A stretch of DNA of 64,000 nucleotides from Culex pipiens pallens. Taxonomy: Eukaryota; Arthropoda; Insecta; Diptera; Culicidae. Below are positions 31,990 to 44,228 of this stretch, one piece after another (within the stretch, counting starts at the first letter, position 1; each line of letters starts with the position of its first letter). Position numbers and translations under genes: made by a program. The notes below the pieces were generated by a model. It did not search any database. It was given only the letters and a program-made list of their open reading frames with translations, and had not been told where the DNA came from. The stretch lies in the NCBI RefSeq assembly GCF_016801865.2, contig NC_068939.1, forward strand, positions 140,373,821 through 140,437,820, in the 5' to 3' direction.

Positions 31990-33530
31990 TTTTATCAAAT
32001 TATGATCACATTCCGAATTAGGTCTTTATTGAGCTAGCCGGGAACCATGGTGTAGGGGTAAGCGTGGTTGCCGCTCACCTAGTCGGCTTGGGTTCGATCC
32101 CAGACGGTCCCGGTGGCATTTTTCGAGACGAGATTTGTCTGACCACGCCTTCCGTCGGATGGGGAAGTAAATGTTGGCCCCGGTCTAACCTAGAGGTTAG
32201 GTCGTTAGCTCAATCCAGATGTAGGAGTCGTCTCCCTGGGTCCTGTCTCGGTGGAGTCGCTGGTAGGCAGTTGGACTAACAATCCAAAGGTCGTCAGTTC
32301 GAATCCCGGGGTGGATGGAAGCATAGGTGTAAAAAGAAGTTTGCAATTGCCTCAACAATCAAGCCTTCGGACACCTAGTTTCGAGTAGGAATCTCGCAAT
32401 CGGGAACGCCAAGCCAATGCTGTAGAGCGAATAATTTGATTTTTGATTGAGCTATTCAATTAAAAACGCTTTTCAAAAGTTTTAAATAAACAAAAGGGTG
32501 TTGATATGCCAACATTTGGTGCTTGATGGAAATGTATGCTTTTGTCCTATGTACGCAAGAAACAATCCAACTTATCCTTTTGGTAATGTAAAAAAAGTAG
32601 AACTCTAAAAAAGCAAAGTATCTTCTTCCTGCTAACTGAACATTTATTTGCATTGTCAATGGGCTTGTTTTAAATGTTTGGTTTAATCAGCTTAATTATT
32701 TATTGTTGTATCACCTGTGTGGATCAAACGATCCGCACACTAAATAACAGTGGAAATCCTTCAACGAGACCTATTGCATCTTAACTCATTTTAATAATTA
32801 ACACCTTCTTTCCCTTAAATAGCCGTCCCTTAACTTTTGTTTTAACCTGTTTGCCAAAAGAACGCGAGACAAAATACTTCCGGTAATGAAACAATTCTGG
32901 AACGAACTTTTTTCCACAATGCAATGGGCACACGTGGTTTGTTTTCTAACTGTCACCCTCCTTCCAGCAAACATGCGGCCGCGCGCGCGTTGATCAAGTA
33001 TGCTTTGCGCGATGCTCTGTCAGGCGTCGGTTTGATTTATTAAGGTACCATGACAGGTTTTCTGGCTGCGATTTTTTTCATCAATAAAATTAAAATAGCG
33101 GCTTTAGGAAAAGAATTCGGGAAATGTTTATTTAGAGAGAATTGTAGAGAGGATCTAGGAGCATCGTTTTGATACATAAAACAAACCATTTACCTGCCAT
33201 TTACGCAAAATAAATGCAAAAAACCAACAACAATAGGGCAAGAAAAAAATGTAAAGGCTCTGTAGGCAGACTTAACTAAAGTTTAAAAAATTTCAAAAAT
33301 CATTTTTTATCGTGAAATTTACTCAGCTTTCACATGAAATCAGAAGCGAAGCTTTTCATGATCACAATCATGAGATAAATCGATTTTAGTGTAGAAACTC
33401 CTCAAAACAGTAAATTCTACTTAACTCGGTTTAGGATGAGAATTCGACCATGCCGTAGAAGACTTTTTTTCATGTTTCGGGGTCCTTTAGGGAACCACCA
33501 AGTATCCGCATCCATGAACCAAACACCCTG
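31990..33530 (-). repeat. Right arm of the 9-kb inverted repeat
   Basis: Reverse complement of 24502-25625, interrupted by a 409-bp SINE at 32037-32445. Differences from the left arm are few and dispersed. Confidence 0.9.
32037..32445 (+). mobile_element. Two-module tRNA SINE, subfamily A, with empty site
   Basis: Flanked by ATTGAGCTA at 32028-32036 and 32446-32454. The left arm of the 9-kb element carries the uninterrupted site. The head (about 32040-32110) has B box GGTTCGATCCCAG. The second module (about 32250-32325) has GTCGTCAGTTCGAATCCCGG. The 3' tail ends ATAATTTGATTTT. The insertion must post-date formation of the inverted arms. Confidence 0.88.
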
Positions 33531-33532
33531 TA

Positions 33533-34687
33533 TAAAAGTCGTCACCGCGCTTTTGTCTTTGCGGGGAGGCGGTTGTCTCATTTGTTGACCACCGCCGCAG
33601 AGGAAATTGGATGGCCCTTCTCCGGGAGATTTGAGCGATGAAAATGTAAAAGCAACGATTCTCCCTCGTACGTGGCGTCGAAGGAAATTGAAAACACGTT
33701 CTGCGAGTGTCAAATATTGGTGGCAGGTCCTAGATTATAATAGAGAGAGAGGGGACCTCTCATGTCTCAATTTGGAACGTTATGAAACAGCTTCTTCGAG
33801 TTGTGGTTTAGAGCGTACGGTTCGTAATCGGGATTGTTTCTGGTTTGGATTGCGGAAATTGAAAGTGAATGTTGGAGTTTGGGGTAAGGGAAGGAGCATC
33901 AAATCATGGTCATGTTTCCTGCTTGATGATTGTCCCCTGGAGTTCAAACGATATTAGATGTTCATTTAACAAAAAAAAAGTGAAGATTTTCAATCAATTT
34001 TGTGTTCTTTAAAGAAGATATGCCGAAACGATCATCAACAGTGACTTGATCTCAAGTTCAAACATCAAGCATTGCTTAAATCATGTCGAGTATTATTTAA
34101 ACTTCACAGGTTGCTCTCGTCGATCCTTCTTACCTATTGGCTAACCTATGAGTAATCCCACGTCTGGGCTAATTCACGCTCGTAATTTGTTATTTGAACT
34201 CTTAGTCAACCTGCGTCAACCAAGCACGTCTTTTCACTATTTACTCAGACCACATTGCCTAATGTAAAACATAACCAAATGAGCAAAACAAATAAGCCGC
34301 CACCGCCGCCGCCACGGTGTACACCATATTTGGACCCAAACACTCGTACGCATGGCCATGAAAACTCGACAATCTTCTGTCAGATCGTGGACCACTTGTT
34401 TCGGAGCGCTGAACTGCACTGCACTTCAGGCAATTGCTTTTATTTTTATTTGTAACCACTCCAACCCCCTGAAAGTGAGAGAGATTTTCGCCGACATCAG
34501 GTGTCCCAGATTTATCTGACGAATTTCGCACTTGCAAGACTTTTAATGGTTTGTCTTTTCTTCATTCTTTTGTTGCACGTATGCAAACTTTGACCGATTG
34601 TGGTTTGTGGCTGAGGGAGCAAAAGTGTGTATGAGTACGACCTTGAAAAAAAAGCACAGTCGGTTTCAGCTTGACAAGTTCCTAGAG
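33533..34687. other. Unique CpG-containing DNA, no gene recognised
   Basis: Non-repetitive sequence between two large elements. Frames up to 116 residues (33607-33957) overlap with frames on the other strand and show no recognisable domain. A (CCGCCG) run lies near 34298-34315. Confidence 0.4.
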
Positions 34688-34689
34688 TA

Positions 34690-37108
34690 CAGTCATGCCT
34701 CGGTTCAGCACCGCATATGGGGGATCCAAAACCGAGGCGTGCATAACCGAGACACAGAGCTTATGGGATTTTGGCTATATGGGAGACATTGGCTTTAATC
34801 ATACGAAAAATCATGCAAACATCAAAAAATTATAGTGTTTTGGAATCGGGATGATGTATGCTATCGTTTAAAATTGTTATTTCATGAAAGTTATCACAAA
34901 AATGCGTATTTTTCCTGTATTTCGAAAATGCATTTTTTTTTTCTCTAAAGAAACCAAAAATATATTGTTATTGCAATATGCGTATCAAATGATCAGGTTT
35001 TACCTTCCTCACCTTACTGAGGAAAGGCTATAAAATCACTCGGAAAATGAACTTTTTCATTAGACCTCCTAGACCTACCTTCATTTGTACATATCGACTC
35101 AGAATCACCAGCTGAGCAAATTTCTGTGTGTTTAGCTGTATGTAGACATGTGTACCAAATCATTGTCACTGGAATATCTTGTCACAGGCTCAACCGATTT
35201 TGGCCGGAATGGTTTTAATCGATCCGTCTTAACGTCCCCTAAGTTGCTATTAAAATTCATGCAGTTTTATCATATATTTAAAAAGTTATTTAAAAAAAAC
35301 TGTTTCATATTAAGTTAAAATTATGGTAAAAAGGGTGTTTTTTCATGAAACCTTCACATGTTATATATTTTTAGAAAGCATATGAGAAGACCTTTTAGGT
35401 GGAGTAAAAATTTTCAAGATCTGACTTACCTATCAAGCAGTTAAAAAAACGGTCTGAATTCACATAACCTCAATTGGTCGGGTCTGATCGCCACAAAAAA
35501 AGCCGTGTAGAGGGATGCCATTTTCCTCAAAGGCCGTGTCTGTATAATCTTGACAAAAAGTCTGTAGGTAGTCTGTTATTTTTATTAGGACCTCTTAGGT
35601 GCTGCGATCACGTTAGGGGAGATCCATAAACCATGTGGACACTTTAGGCGGGTTGGAATCACTCTATAAATGAGAGGAAGGCACCAACCACCTAAGGGTG
35701 GATTATGTAACTTTTTTTTCATACATTTTGGATGTAATAACAAATTTTTTTGAAAATACTCAAAATTTTCACAAAACTACGTCTTTTTGGAAAAAAACTA
35801 AAATTTCAATTTTTACAATATGGGGATCAAACGATCGGGATGTTTTCATACATTTCGAATGTAATAACAACATTTTTAGAAAAAAAAAATCAAAATTTTC
35901 ACAAAAATACGTATTTTCGAATAAAATACTCAAAATTTCCGTTTTTACAATGTGGGTATCAAATGATCGGGATTTTTTCATAAATTTCGAATGAAATAAC
36001 AATAATTTTAGAAAACTCAAAATTTCCGTTTTTACAAAGTGGGTATCAAACGATCGGGATTTTCCATAGATTTCGAAAGTAATAACATTTTTTTTTGAAA
36101 ATACTAAAATTTTTCACAAAATTCCGTATTTTTGAAAAAAAATTATTTAATTGAAATTGAAATTTTGAAAAGTTTTACAAAAATACCTCGTTTGTAAAAA
36201 TTTTGAGTATTTTCTAAAAATATTGTTATTACATTCGAAATGTGTGAAAAAATCCCGATCGTTTGATACCCACATTGTAAAAACTGAAATTTTGAATATT
36301 TTTTTTTCGAAAATACGTAGTTTTGTGAAAATTTTGAGTATTTTAAAAAAATGTTGTTATTACATTCGAAATGTATGAAAAAATTCCGATCTTTGATACC
36401 CACGTTGTGAAAACGGAAATTTTTAGTATTTGTTTCGAAAATACGTAGTTTTTTGAAAATTTCGAATATTTTTAAAAAATGTTGTTATTACATTCGAAAT
36501 GTATGAAAAAAACTGATCGTTTGATACCCACATTGTAAAAACGAAAATTTTGAGTATTTTTTTTTCAAAAATACGTAGTTTTGTGAAAATTTTGAGTTTT
36601 TTTTTCTAAAAATGTTGTTATTACATTCGAAATGTATGAAAAAATCCTGATTGTTTGATACCCATATTGTAAAAATTTAAATTTTGAGTATTTTTTTTTC
36701 GAAAAAACGTAGTTTTGTGAAAATTTGGAGTATTTTCTTAAAATGTTGTTATTACATCCGAAATGTATGAAAAACCTGATCATTTGATACCCATTACAAT
36801 ATATTTTTGGATTCTTTAGAGAAAAAAAAAATGCATTTTCGAAATACAGGAAAAATACGTATTATTGAGAAAAAAATTATGGAATAATAATTTTAATGGA
36901 TAACTGTCAACATCCCGATTCCAATACACTATAATTTTTTGATGTTTGCATGATTTTTCATACGATTAAAGCCAATGTCTCCCATATAGCCAAAAACCCA
37001 TAAGCTCTGTGCTTCAGTTAAGCACTGGGCCGTGCTTAACCGAGGAAGCTGAACGGTGCAAAACCGGGGCAGTGCAAAACCGAGGCGTGCAAAACCGAGG
37101 CATGACTG
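34690..37108. mobile_element. 2.4-kb pogo-like element of inverted tandem arrays
   Basis: Ends CAGTCATGCCTCGG and complement, flanked by TA (34688-34689 and 37109-37110). The right end carries several subterminal copies of CTCGGTTTTGCAC. Forward units of about 129 bp (GGGTATCAAACGATCGG) run to about 36070. Then inverted units (near 36260, 36390, 36510, 36650 and 36775) lead back to the opposite terminus. A second element is nested at 35001-35712. There is no transposase. pogo/Tigger affinity is inferred from TA, CAGTC and the subterminal repeats. Confidence 0.8.
35001..35712 (+). mobile_element. Nested CTTCCTCACC/ACCACCTAAGGGTGG element
   Basis: Interrupts the tandem array of the pogo-like element. 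Left end ACCTTCCTCACCTTACTGAGG, right end GAGGAAGGC, then ACCACCTAAGGGTGGATTATG. A related copy is at 58231-58762. It shares the CATATCGACTCAGAATC segment with the family at 21536. Confidence 0.72.
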
Positions 37109-37332
37109 TAGTTCAGAATGGGGGAAATGCGGCTATCGATGGCAACTAATGATATTTTTAAACACGTGTTTTCACTGGTAAAAACATGCTTGCTTATTTC
37201 ATTCAAATGGTCATACAATATTTAAGGGGTTACAAACATGTGAATCGACAAAAAACTCAGAGGTTGGTGTGAGCACACACTTAATTTTATTTAAAATCTT
37301 GTGGTTTGGTTGAGCATTTTAGCAGAACGCAT

Positions 37333-37449
37333 TACTATGAATGCAAAGAGACGAGTTGTTCCTTTTAATTCCGAGTTGTTCCGTAAATACTATATAAAAA
37401 TATATAGCGGAATAAAAAAGGAACAACTCATCTCTTTGTATTCATAGTA
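37333..37449. repeat. 117-bp imperfect hairpin
   Basis: Arms 37333-37373 and 37408-37449 pair with a few mismatches (TACTATGAATGCAAAGAGA against its complement). The loop of about 35 nt is AT-rich. Size and shape suit a small fold-back element or a pre-miRNA-like hairpin. Confidence 0.75.
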
Positions 37450-39640
37450 TTTAAAATCTGTTTCCAGGACACTAAAATACACATATTCATCTGTTAACAT
37501 AACAAATTTGAAGACATTTGGTTGTAGCATTGCTGTGATATAGCTATTTGAAGTTAGCAGTTTCAAAAAACGGGTGCCACGATATCTCAACACAGCCTTG
37601 ACCGAATCGACTTAAAATTTTGGTGAAGACTCGACGAACCGGTCCTGTGTGCATGACGAAGGCCGATTTTCAAAAAAAATATTTTAAAAAAAGATAAAAA
37701 TATTTTTGTGTTTTTGATTTTTGTAAATTTTCAAAAAGCAAAATTTCAAAATCGGGCTTCGTCATGCACACGAGAAAAACGCCCACAAAGTTTGACAGTT
37801 AGCTTTGCGCATGGCAAAATTTTGAACTTAAATCGTCTCTTACTTAGTTTCATCATGAAATATCTTCATGAAACTTTCAGGAGTGATTGAAAATCATCTT
37901 TTTAGTGGATTTAATAAATTTTCTGCAATATGAAATTTTGTGATTTTCTACAAATATGTAACCCCTTAAACACTCATTTGAAAAAGCATAATCAAATTTA
38001 CAAATCAAAAATGACTTTAATTTATGTCATAAAGGTCAACGTTTTCAAATTCACTAAACCCTGATGGTTTGAAGCTGGGTGCTGAATAGTGGTTCGCAAA
38101 CCGGCCTCAATTTTGAACTGTCAAAGTGGAACCAATATACTGTTCGCTAAATGTAGAGTGTATTGGTATCGATTATTAAACATTGTTTTTTTTTTTTTGC
38201 ACGAATGACAAATTTGTGGCTTTCGAGGACCTGGAGTTGAAGTCAAGAAATCTTAAGAAAGTTGAAGGCGAGATCGTCATTTTTATAATTATGAATGGAA
38301 TTTGTTTATAAGTCGATGCGGTTGTATTTTCATTCAGAAGCTGTCTTAATGGTTTGATTCCGTTTGAAAACCTATTGGTTTGATGAAATTTTTCTCTGTT
38401 TGTTGGATCAGCTTCGCTAGAATTGGCCATTTTTTCGCTGAACCCGGAAGAGCTGCAGGATTCCAAAATCAGTCAGGCAATTTATTTGCGACAATGCAAA
38501 ATGAGTCGCCGCAGTTTGTCGTCACCCGTAAAAAAATATATCTTCTAAACGATTGAAACTTGAAAATACATACAATTATACAGAAAAAAAAGAAAAAAAA
38601 CTAGACAAAATAAAATACATACCACTGATTATAAAACAGCTCCTTTACCAGTAAGAAAAAGTCATGCTTGAGCTTGAACAGCCTCATACTTTGTAAATGT
38701 AAACAAAGTGGGATCATTCGAAAATTACGTTACGCATTCTCTCTATTCAATACCCAGGTTTGAAAGCAGTAGAAAATAAATAAAAAATTATCTAAAAAGA
38801 TGCATTAGTTTCTGAAATAGCGTCATTGAAAAAAAACTCAATTTTCACAAAATTGAAACTGAGCAAGACCGAAATTTGGATTAATTTGGCTCAAATTGAA
38901 ACTTAGAAGCCATGTTTTGGCCATACAAAAATGGTTCGTGCATTTTAAAAATGTATATCTTTTAAAGGAATTTTCTATCCAGACAAAAATTGGTATACGT
39001 AAAAAATGCCGATTGTTTAGTTAGCGTTTTTTCTTACAAAAAAAGCAATTTCCCAAAAATCCAAATTTTTAATTTTCGATTTTTTTAAGATATGTTTTAA
39101 GGGACAAAAACCGCAACTTTTGAGCCAAAGACAAATTTTACAGCCGAGTTCTAAAAAAAATTGTTTCTTGGAAAATATGTAAATTTCAGTAAAACCAAAT
39201 TATTTATTTCAGATTTTTTATGTAAACTAAACTTGCATTCTAAAAGTAGCGCCCTTTTGAAAGGTTAGAGTTGATTCAAAAGAATCAACAGTCTTTTTTC
39301 TGAGGATCAGAAATTTTAATCAATGATTTTTCGTGAAAAGCATTTTTGGGACCATCCATAAACCACGTGGAAACTTTTTTGGGATTCTGTTACCCCCCCC
39401 CCCCTCGTGGACAATTGTCCATATAAAAATAAACTTTTTTTAGAATTTTCTATTTTTAACAATTCAAAAAATCATATACTCAGTACCAGATTTCGCGCAA
39501 TCGTAAACTCTAGTGATAAAGATTGATTAAAAAAAAAATTAAAAATGTTTAGGGAAATCAACTTTGAATACTAACTCATAACTTTAGAGAAGACACCAAA
39601 CAGATCATAAGTCCTTTTTCAAGGTTCATTTTGTTCTTAA
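37450..39640. other. AT-rich DNA with decayed repeat pieces
   Basis: Positions 38930-39200 resemble interior words of fold-back family C (CCATACAAAAATGG, ATCTTTTAAAGGAATTTTC). A C-tract lies at about 39392-39403, beside CCATAAACCACGTGG, a motif also present near 35625. There is no gene. Confidence 0.4.
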
Positions 39641-40298
39641 TGGAAAAAAGACCCTTCTGGGCAGGGATGCCAGATACACAGATTTGTCTGTATTTCACAG
39701 ACTTTTGAGCTTGTGTCAGACATTTTTTGAGGTGCACAGACTTTTAAAAAACTTCATTAAATTATTTTTTTGTAATCTTTTTTGTAGAAACTTATTTCGT
39801 TAGTCTTCAAATGCTTAAAAACGCAATTTCTGATGGATTTCAATGACTGTGAATTGATATATTTGAATTTTAGACAAATGCACAGACATACACAGACTTT
39901 TTTACAGACATTTTAAAAAACAAGTGGCATCCCTGCTTCTGGGTTAATACAGATTCTAAAAGTACATTAAATTTCCCTTAAAATGACATGTTAAAAAAAT
40001 GCGGTTGAGTAGCTAAAAATGGCTTTTTTTGTAATTCGTTTTTTTTTTCGATATTTTGAGTACGTTGTCCAATCGGGCGTCCAATTTCACATAAAAGTCT
40101 CTTTGACAACAAATTTACATCTCACTACCATTTCAGGGCGCAAATTATTGAAAACCACGTATTTTTTCACATGTTCAAAATTGAAATGGGTCATACAGCC
40201 CCTCCGTCATGAGATATCGAAACAAAGTTTCACGCATATTGAAGAGGGATCGGGGCAACATTTTCCGAATTCGTGTGAGTTGGTAGAGAATTACCCAA
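39640..40298 (-). repeat. Fold-back family A, single arm
   Basis: Right-arm-only copy: AGACCCTTCTGG, then (after an inserted hAT MITE) TTAATACAGATTC, AAATGACATGTT and ATCTCACTACCATTTCAG. The outer end is GAGTTGGTAGAGAATTACCC. Confidence 0.8.
39662..39935. mobile_element. hAT-type MITE
   Basis: A 274-bp insertion with 11-bp perfect terminal repeats CAGGGATGCCA...TGGCATCCCTG and an 8-bp target duplication CTTCTGGG (39654-39661 and 39936-39943). Uninterrupted relatives of the host (for example near 2816) confirm the empty site. The interior repeats CACAGAC words. No coding capacity. Confidence 0.9.
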
Positions 40299-40299
40299 T

Positions 40300-42585
40300 G
40301 GCCATATTTGAAAAATTCTTTAAAAAATTTATTAATTAATGTTTGTTTAAAAAAATATGAATTTTGATATTATTTGGCAGTTTCCAAAGGAATTCGTTTA
40401 AAGCAATATATAAATATTTTGGCTGTTCTCAAATAACCTATTTTGTAAAAGTAAATAATAAAAAAAACCCAACTTAATAACTTTGTTATTAAATGTCATG
40501 AAACTGAATCCTTTGAGCAGTTAACAGTGTACACTTTGCCTCCAAATAGGATTGAAATAGTGCTAAAATTTACGCTTGTAAAATACTTGCAAGTTTGATT
40601 GATATTCGATTTATTTTTACCAAATACAGATAAAAAAGTAAAACATGTTAGGCTACGGCTAGAACAAAAAATTGTATTATGAATTTGCGTGATTTGCTTG
40701 GTCTACCAGATAACCGTTAGAAAATTTATTCATGAAATATCAGTTGAACATCCCACACCGGATGAGCACAATAAATCCAGTTATTTTGAATGGTCATTTT
40801 TTAAAAGGAAAAATATATGGTGACCAATAACTGTTTCTAGCTTGATTAATAGGCTCGTTGGCGAAAGGCTATGTAAACAAATCGTTTATCCGTGTTTGGA
40901 ATCTATTTCCCAAAATGATAGGTTCATCCTACAAATCCAGAAAAAAACCGCTCCAAATTTATTCAACCATCAATAAATAACCCTTGTCTCGTTTGCGGCA
41001 AAAAGAAACAAAATAGAACTGCGAGAATATCACATTATTCTAACTGTTAATTTGGCATTCCAGAATACTGCTGGCGGTTCCCGAAAATCAGCTGGAGCGT
41101 GTGCCCCGCGATTTTCGATGAAATTTATACCCCAGCCAGCAGAATTCGATAATTTACGGTTCTAGACGCGCAGAGGGAAAACTGAACCGCCATAAATTGA
41201 TTATAATCCGGACCACCAAAACGAAGCAAGCCCCTTTGTGGGATCGCATTCGTCTGGAGGACTTCTGATTCTGATTATCGGACATGGGGCGGTCTATTCT
41301 AATCTTCCTAGAATTTTGGACCCGTGCCCGGTAAGAACGTTCGGCTTGCCTCGTTTGTGGTCAGATAAATTATGGGGCGCTTTCGATGGGCAGACGATTT
41401 TAAATTTCCGTTATATTTGTTGCGTCATGAGTTTCAAAAAATCGAAACAAGATCATTCAGATGTGTTTTTGAAACAACACAATTTACTCGAAATAATCAC
41501 AAAAACTTGATGTTTCATGAAATTAATTTACATAAACTTAATCTGAGGGTTTCTGCTAAAAAGTTGACCTTTAAATTTCCAAGGAAATCCGTTTTCAGAA
41601 TCGCCAAAACACAAACAAATTAATTTCGTTCCTCGCGGGTTCCCCGTCATTTGACAGCTCTCTCACGGGAGCAGTCGCGATCGTGTTGATAAAACTGTTC
41701 GATTCCGATTAATGAGAAGTGATTTATCTTTGCTCTCCGCTGGCTGCAGATTTCATCGAATGCCCAGGGTCTCTCCAGCTGGGATCCAGCTGGTGCAAAT
41801 GAAGATGATTCAAGATTCCAGCTGGGTACTACTAATTTTTCAGGTGATTAAGTTTTGAAATTCGAAGATATTTTTTATTTCATTTTCATAAGGTTAAAGA
41901 CTCTTCAAACTATCCAACAGTATAAAAGCTTCTAAGTTCAACAAAGTGTGACTTCCTCAACGAACTCCGAATTCTGTTCTAACGCTCGCTCATTATTGTT
42001 CCTCCGCAACGACGACCATTCATCACTTCAGATGCCGCTCAACGCCACCACTTAATGGACGTGAGGATGAGCAAACGAGCACCCGCCGCAAAGTTCCGTC
42101 CCCAATTAACTCATCATACGTCCGTTAGATGGCCTCCTCGAAATCCATGTCACAAACAACGAAACCGCATATCAGGTGCCGTCGCCACCAGAAAAAGAAC
42201 CCTGCATTGAGAGACACCAGCAAAGTTCACAGTTAGAGTTATTAAAAGTCACTTTGTGTGGTGGGGATTCACCCGACAAAACTGCAACAAGCCCGTAATT
42301 TGTCCGCTCCGTTTGTCGGTGACGTGCGAGTGTGTGCAGATTACCACGGAACACGGAAGACCAACACCAGAACCTGGCCCAGCTGTCGGCTGGTATTCGC
42401 TGAAATTTTAGCAGTAGTTTGACAGATCCATAGGAAATTCAAATGGAAGTTCAGAAAAAAATACTAAACATTTGAGCAACTCTTCAATTCTGAAATCTGC
42501 CAATTTTACACCCTCTTCCATTTTAATCCACTTTTAACCGACTTCGATCTAAAAATCACAATCAATCAAATTTTCAATAAATTTT
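40300..42585. other. Unique DNA, mixed composition
   Basis: Positions 41040-42400 are non-repetitive and relatively GC-rich. No convincing exon found. Positions 40300-41040 are AT-rich. Confidence 0.4.
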
Positions 42586-42589
42586 AGAA

Positions 42590-42789
42590 TTGAGTGGTTC
42601 TCTACGATTTCGTAAATCGAATTTTTCCTTGTATTTTTTTATTTGGACGAAACTTTGTCAATGCCAAAATAAGTCATTTCCATACAAGTCTCCATAGAAT
42701 TTTTGAGGCTGATCATACGAAATGGATATATGTAAATGTATGAAATTCTGCGATTTTCTGATCGATATCGTGTGTTCAGAAAAGTTGTA
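42590..42789 (+). repeat. Fold-back family C fragment
   Basis: GAGTGGTTCTCTACGA start, CCATACAAGTCTCCAT and TTTTCTGATCGAT words match the left arm of family C. It stops where a TA-flanked MITE begins. Confidence 0.65.
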
Positions 42790-42941
42790 CATTCAAACCC
42801 CGATGGTTTGACACCAACTGTTGTCAAACGAACGGGGTCACATTTAAGTTTGACACCCCTTTTACACTTTGACCAACCAACGGGGTACAGACTAAAAAAG
42901 TGTCAAACGAAAAAAGTGACCAATGACCGGGGGTTGAGTGT
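42790..42941. mobile_element. MITE with CA(C/T)TCAAACCCCG termini, copy 1
   Basis: Starts after TA at 42788-42789 and ends CCGGGGGTTGAGTG. GTTTGACACC and GTCAAACGAACGGGG alternate as internal inverted words. Close relative of 55106-55341. Confidence 0.75.
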
Positions 42942-42954
42942 CGATTATACGATT

Positions 42955-43095
42955 CCCGCCTTGTCCTCCTGGCCTTCTTTCGGATGGGGAAGTAAAACGT
43001 CGGTCCATTTGCGTAACTCACCACACATAACCTTCGGACGCCTAGATATGAGCAGAAACTTGCAACAGAGACCACAAAAGAGCCGGGGGTCGTTA
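42955..43095 (+). mobile_element. SINE 3' fragment (A/B body)
   Basis: CTTTCGGATGGGGAAGTAAA matches the SINE linker. ACCTTCGGACGCCTAGATAT and GAAACTTGCAACAGAGACC match the shared 3' region. The second tRNA-like module is missing, so the copy is internally deleted. Confidence 0.7.
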
Positions 43096-43109
43096 AAGTG
43101 GATTGCTTA

Positions 43110-44228
43110 GTTTTTTTTTTTGGGATTCCCTATGTGTATTGCATATTTTGAAATAAAACTGAAGATTTAGTCATGGTTGTACAGGTAAAAATCAATTTTA
43201 GTAACCGTATCGATTTTCATTACTTGGTGGTTTTTTCTACTTGTTGTTAAAGCTCGCCGATTTTTTTATATTTTTTAATGAATCTTTCGTGCCGTAATTG
43301 ATCGAAAGAGATTGCAACTTGTTATTAACTTTTTATTCAATAATTGAAAATATTTCAAAATTCAATATTCATGACAAACAACGACATGAAGTAGAATTTG
43401 AAAGTTGTTTTGTTCTTTTTCTATAAGTCAACTATAAATAGTGAAAGAATTGTGTCAATTACGGGCATAAACTCTATGAAATATAAGATGCCAGAATTTT
43501 TATAAAATAATTATTGAATATTGGTGCCGATGTAAAACACTAAATGACCTTGAAATTTGACATAAATAACTTTGAAGAAAAGAAGTTCACTTACTTTTGC
43601 TGCTTTATTTTTTTTGTTAACTATGTTATAGCTTTTTAATTAAATATTTTTTTTTCCAATTTTTGTGGTCGTGTAGTCAAAAACAATTAGTAGCATTTTT
43701 TAACAAGTTTTACTTTATATTTTTTCTATGTTATGAATTTTTCTCATCTAGTGTCACCAATTGCCTTAATATAATTTTGCTAATAATATTTTTAATATTT
43801 CGGGAATCAAGAGGCTCAGAATGGCTTATTTTCCGAAAATTTCCGCTCGTCACCCTTTATTTAAGATATCTGATTTTTTTGTATACATCGTGTATTTACG
43901 AAAATATGGAAAACCTGGTCTAAAAATCATAAAGAATCAATTTATAAAGCAGAAAGAATTTGAAATCAAGCAGTACTTTACCATTTAAAAAAAAAATGTA
44001 TCGTTTTCAAGTTGTAGCTACTTTCAGGTTTCTTTTCTTTTTTTTGCTTCTTAAAAGAAAAGCACCTCTATAAAATGTTTTTTTTTTATCGGAATTTTCT
44101 AATAAAGTTTTGCATTTGAAATGGTCTACAAAAGAAAAAAAAATAATACTTAAAAAAAACTGTTGCGCATTATTTTTAAATTGAAAGTTGGAATAGTGTT
44201 CGAGATATCGTCAGTTGAAGTATCACCT
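43110..44228. other. AT-rich non-coding DNA
   Basis: Long T- and A-runs. No element ends or gene-like frames. Confidence 0.45.

Larger units (their letters stand above)
24502..33530. mobile_element. 9.03-kb fold-back element with 1.1-kb inverted arms
   Basis: Begins CAGGGTGTTTGGTTCATGG and ends with its exact complement. TA flanks both ends (24500-24501 and 33531-33532), which with CAGGG termini suggests Tc1/mariner-type ends. The arms (24502-25625 and 31990-33530) differ only at scattered bases by eye, apart from a SINE in the right arm. The interior holds a 3-kb satellite, a second octamer array, several SINEs and an exon-like segment, but no transposase frame. Either it is a giant non-autonomous element or two copies of a 1.1-kb element in inverted orientation. 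The exact mirror symmetry of the ends fits both. Confidence 0.75.

Noticed and set aside
24502..33530. Assembly artefact explaining the inverted arms
   Set aside because: The arms differ at scattered bases and one carries a SINE with its own duplication, so they are real separate copies, though satellite length may be wrong.
35698..36783. Similar open frames on both strands with repeated ISN/NFHK-type words
   Set aside because: Shadows of the 129-bp tandem units in the pogo-like element.
42736..43110. 124-residue plus-strand open frame
   Set aside because: Made of a family C fragment, a TA-flanked MITE and a SINE tail; not a gene.
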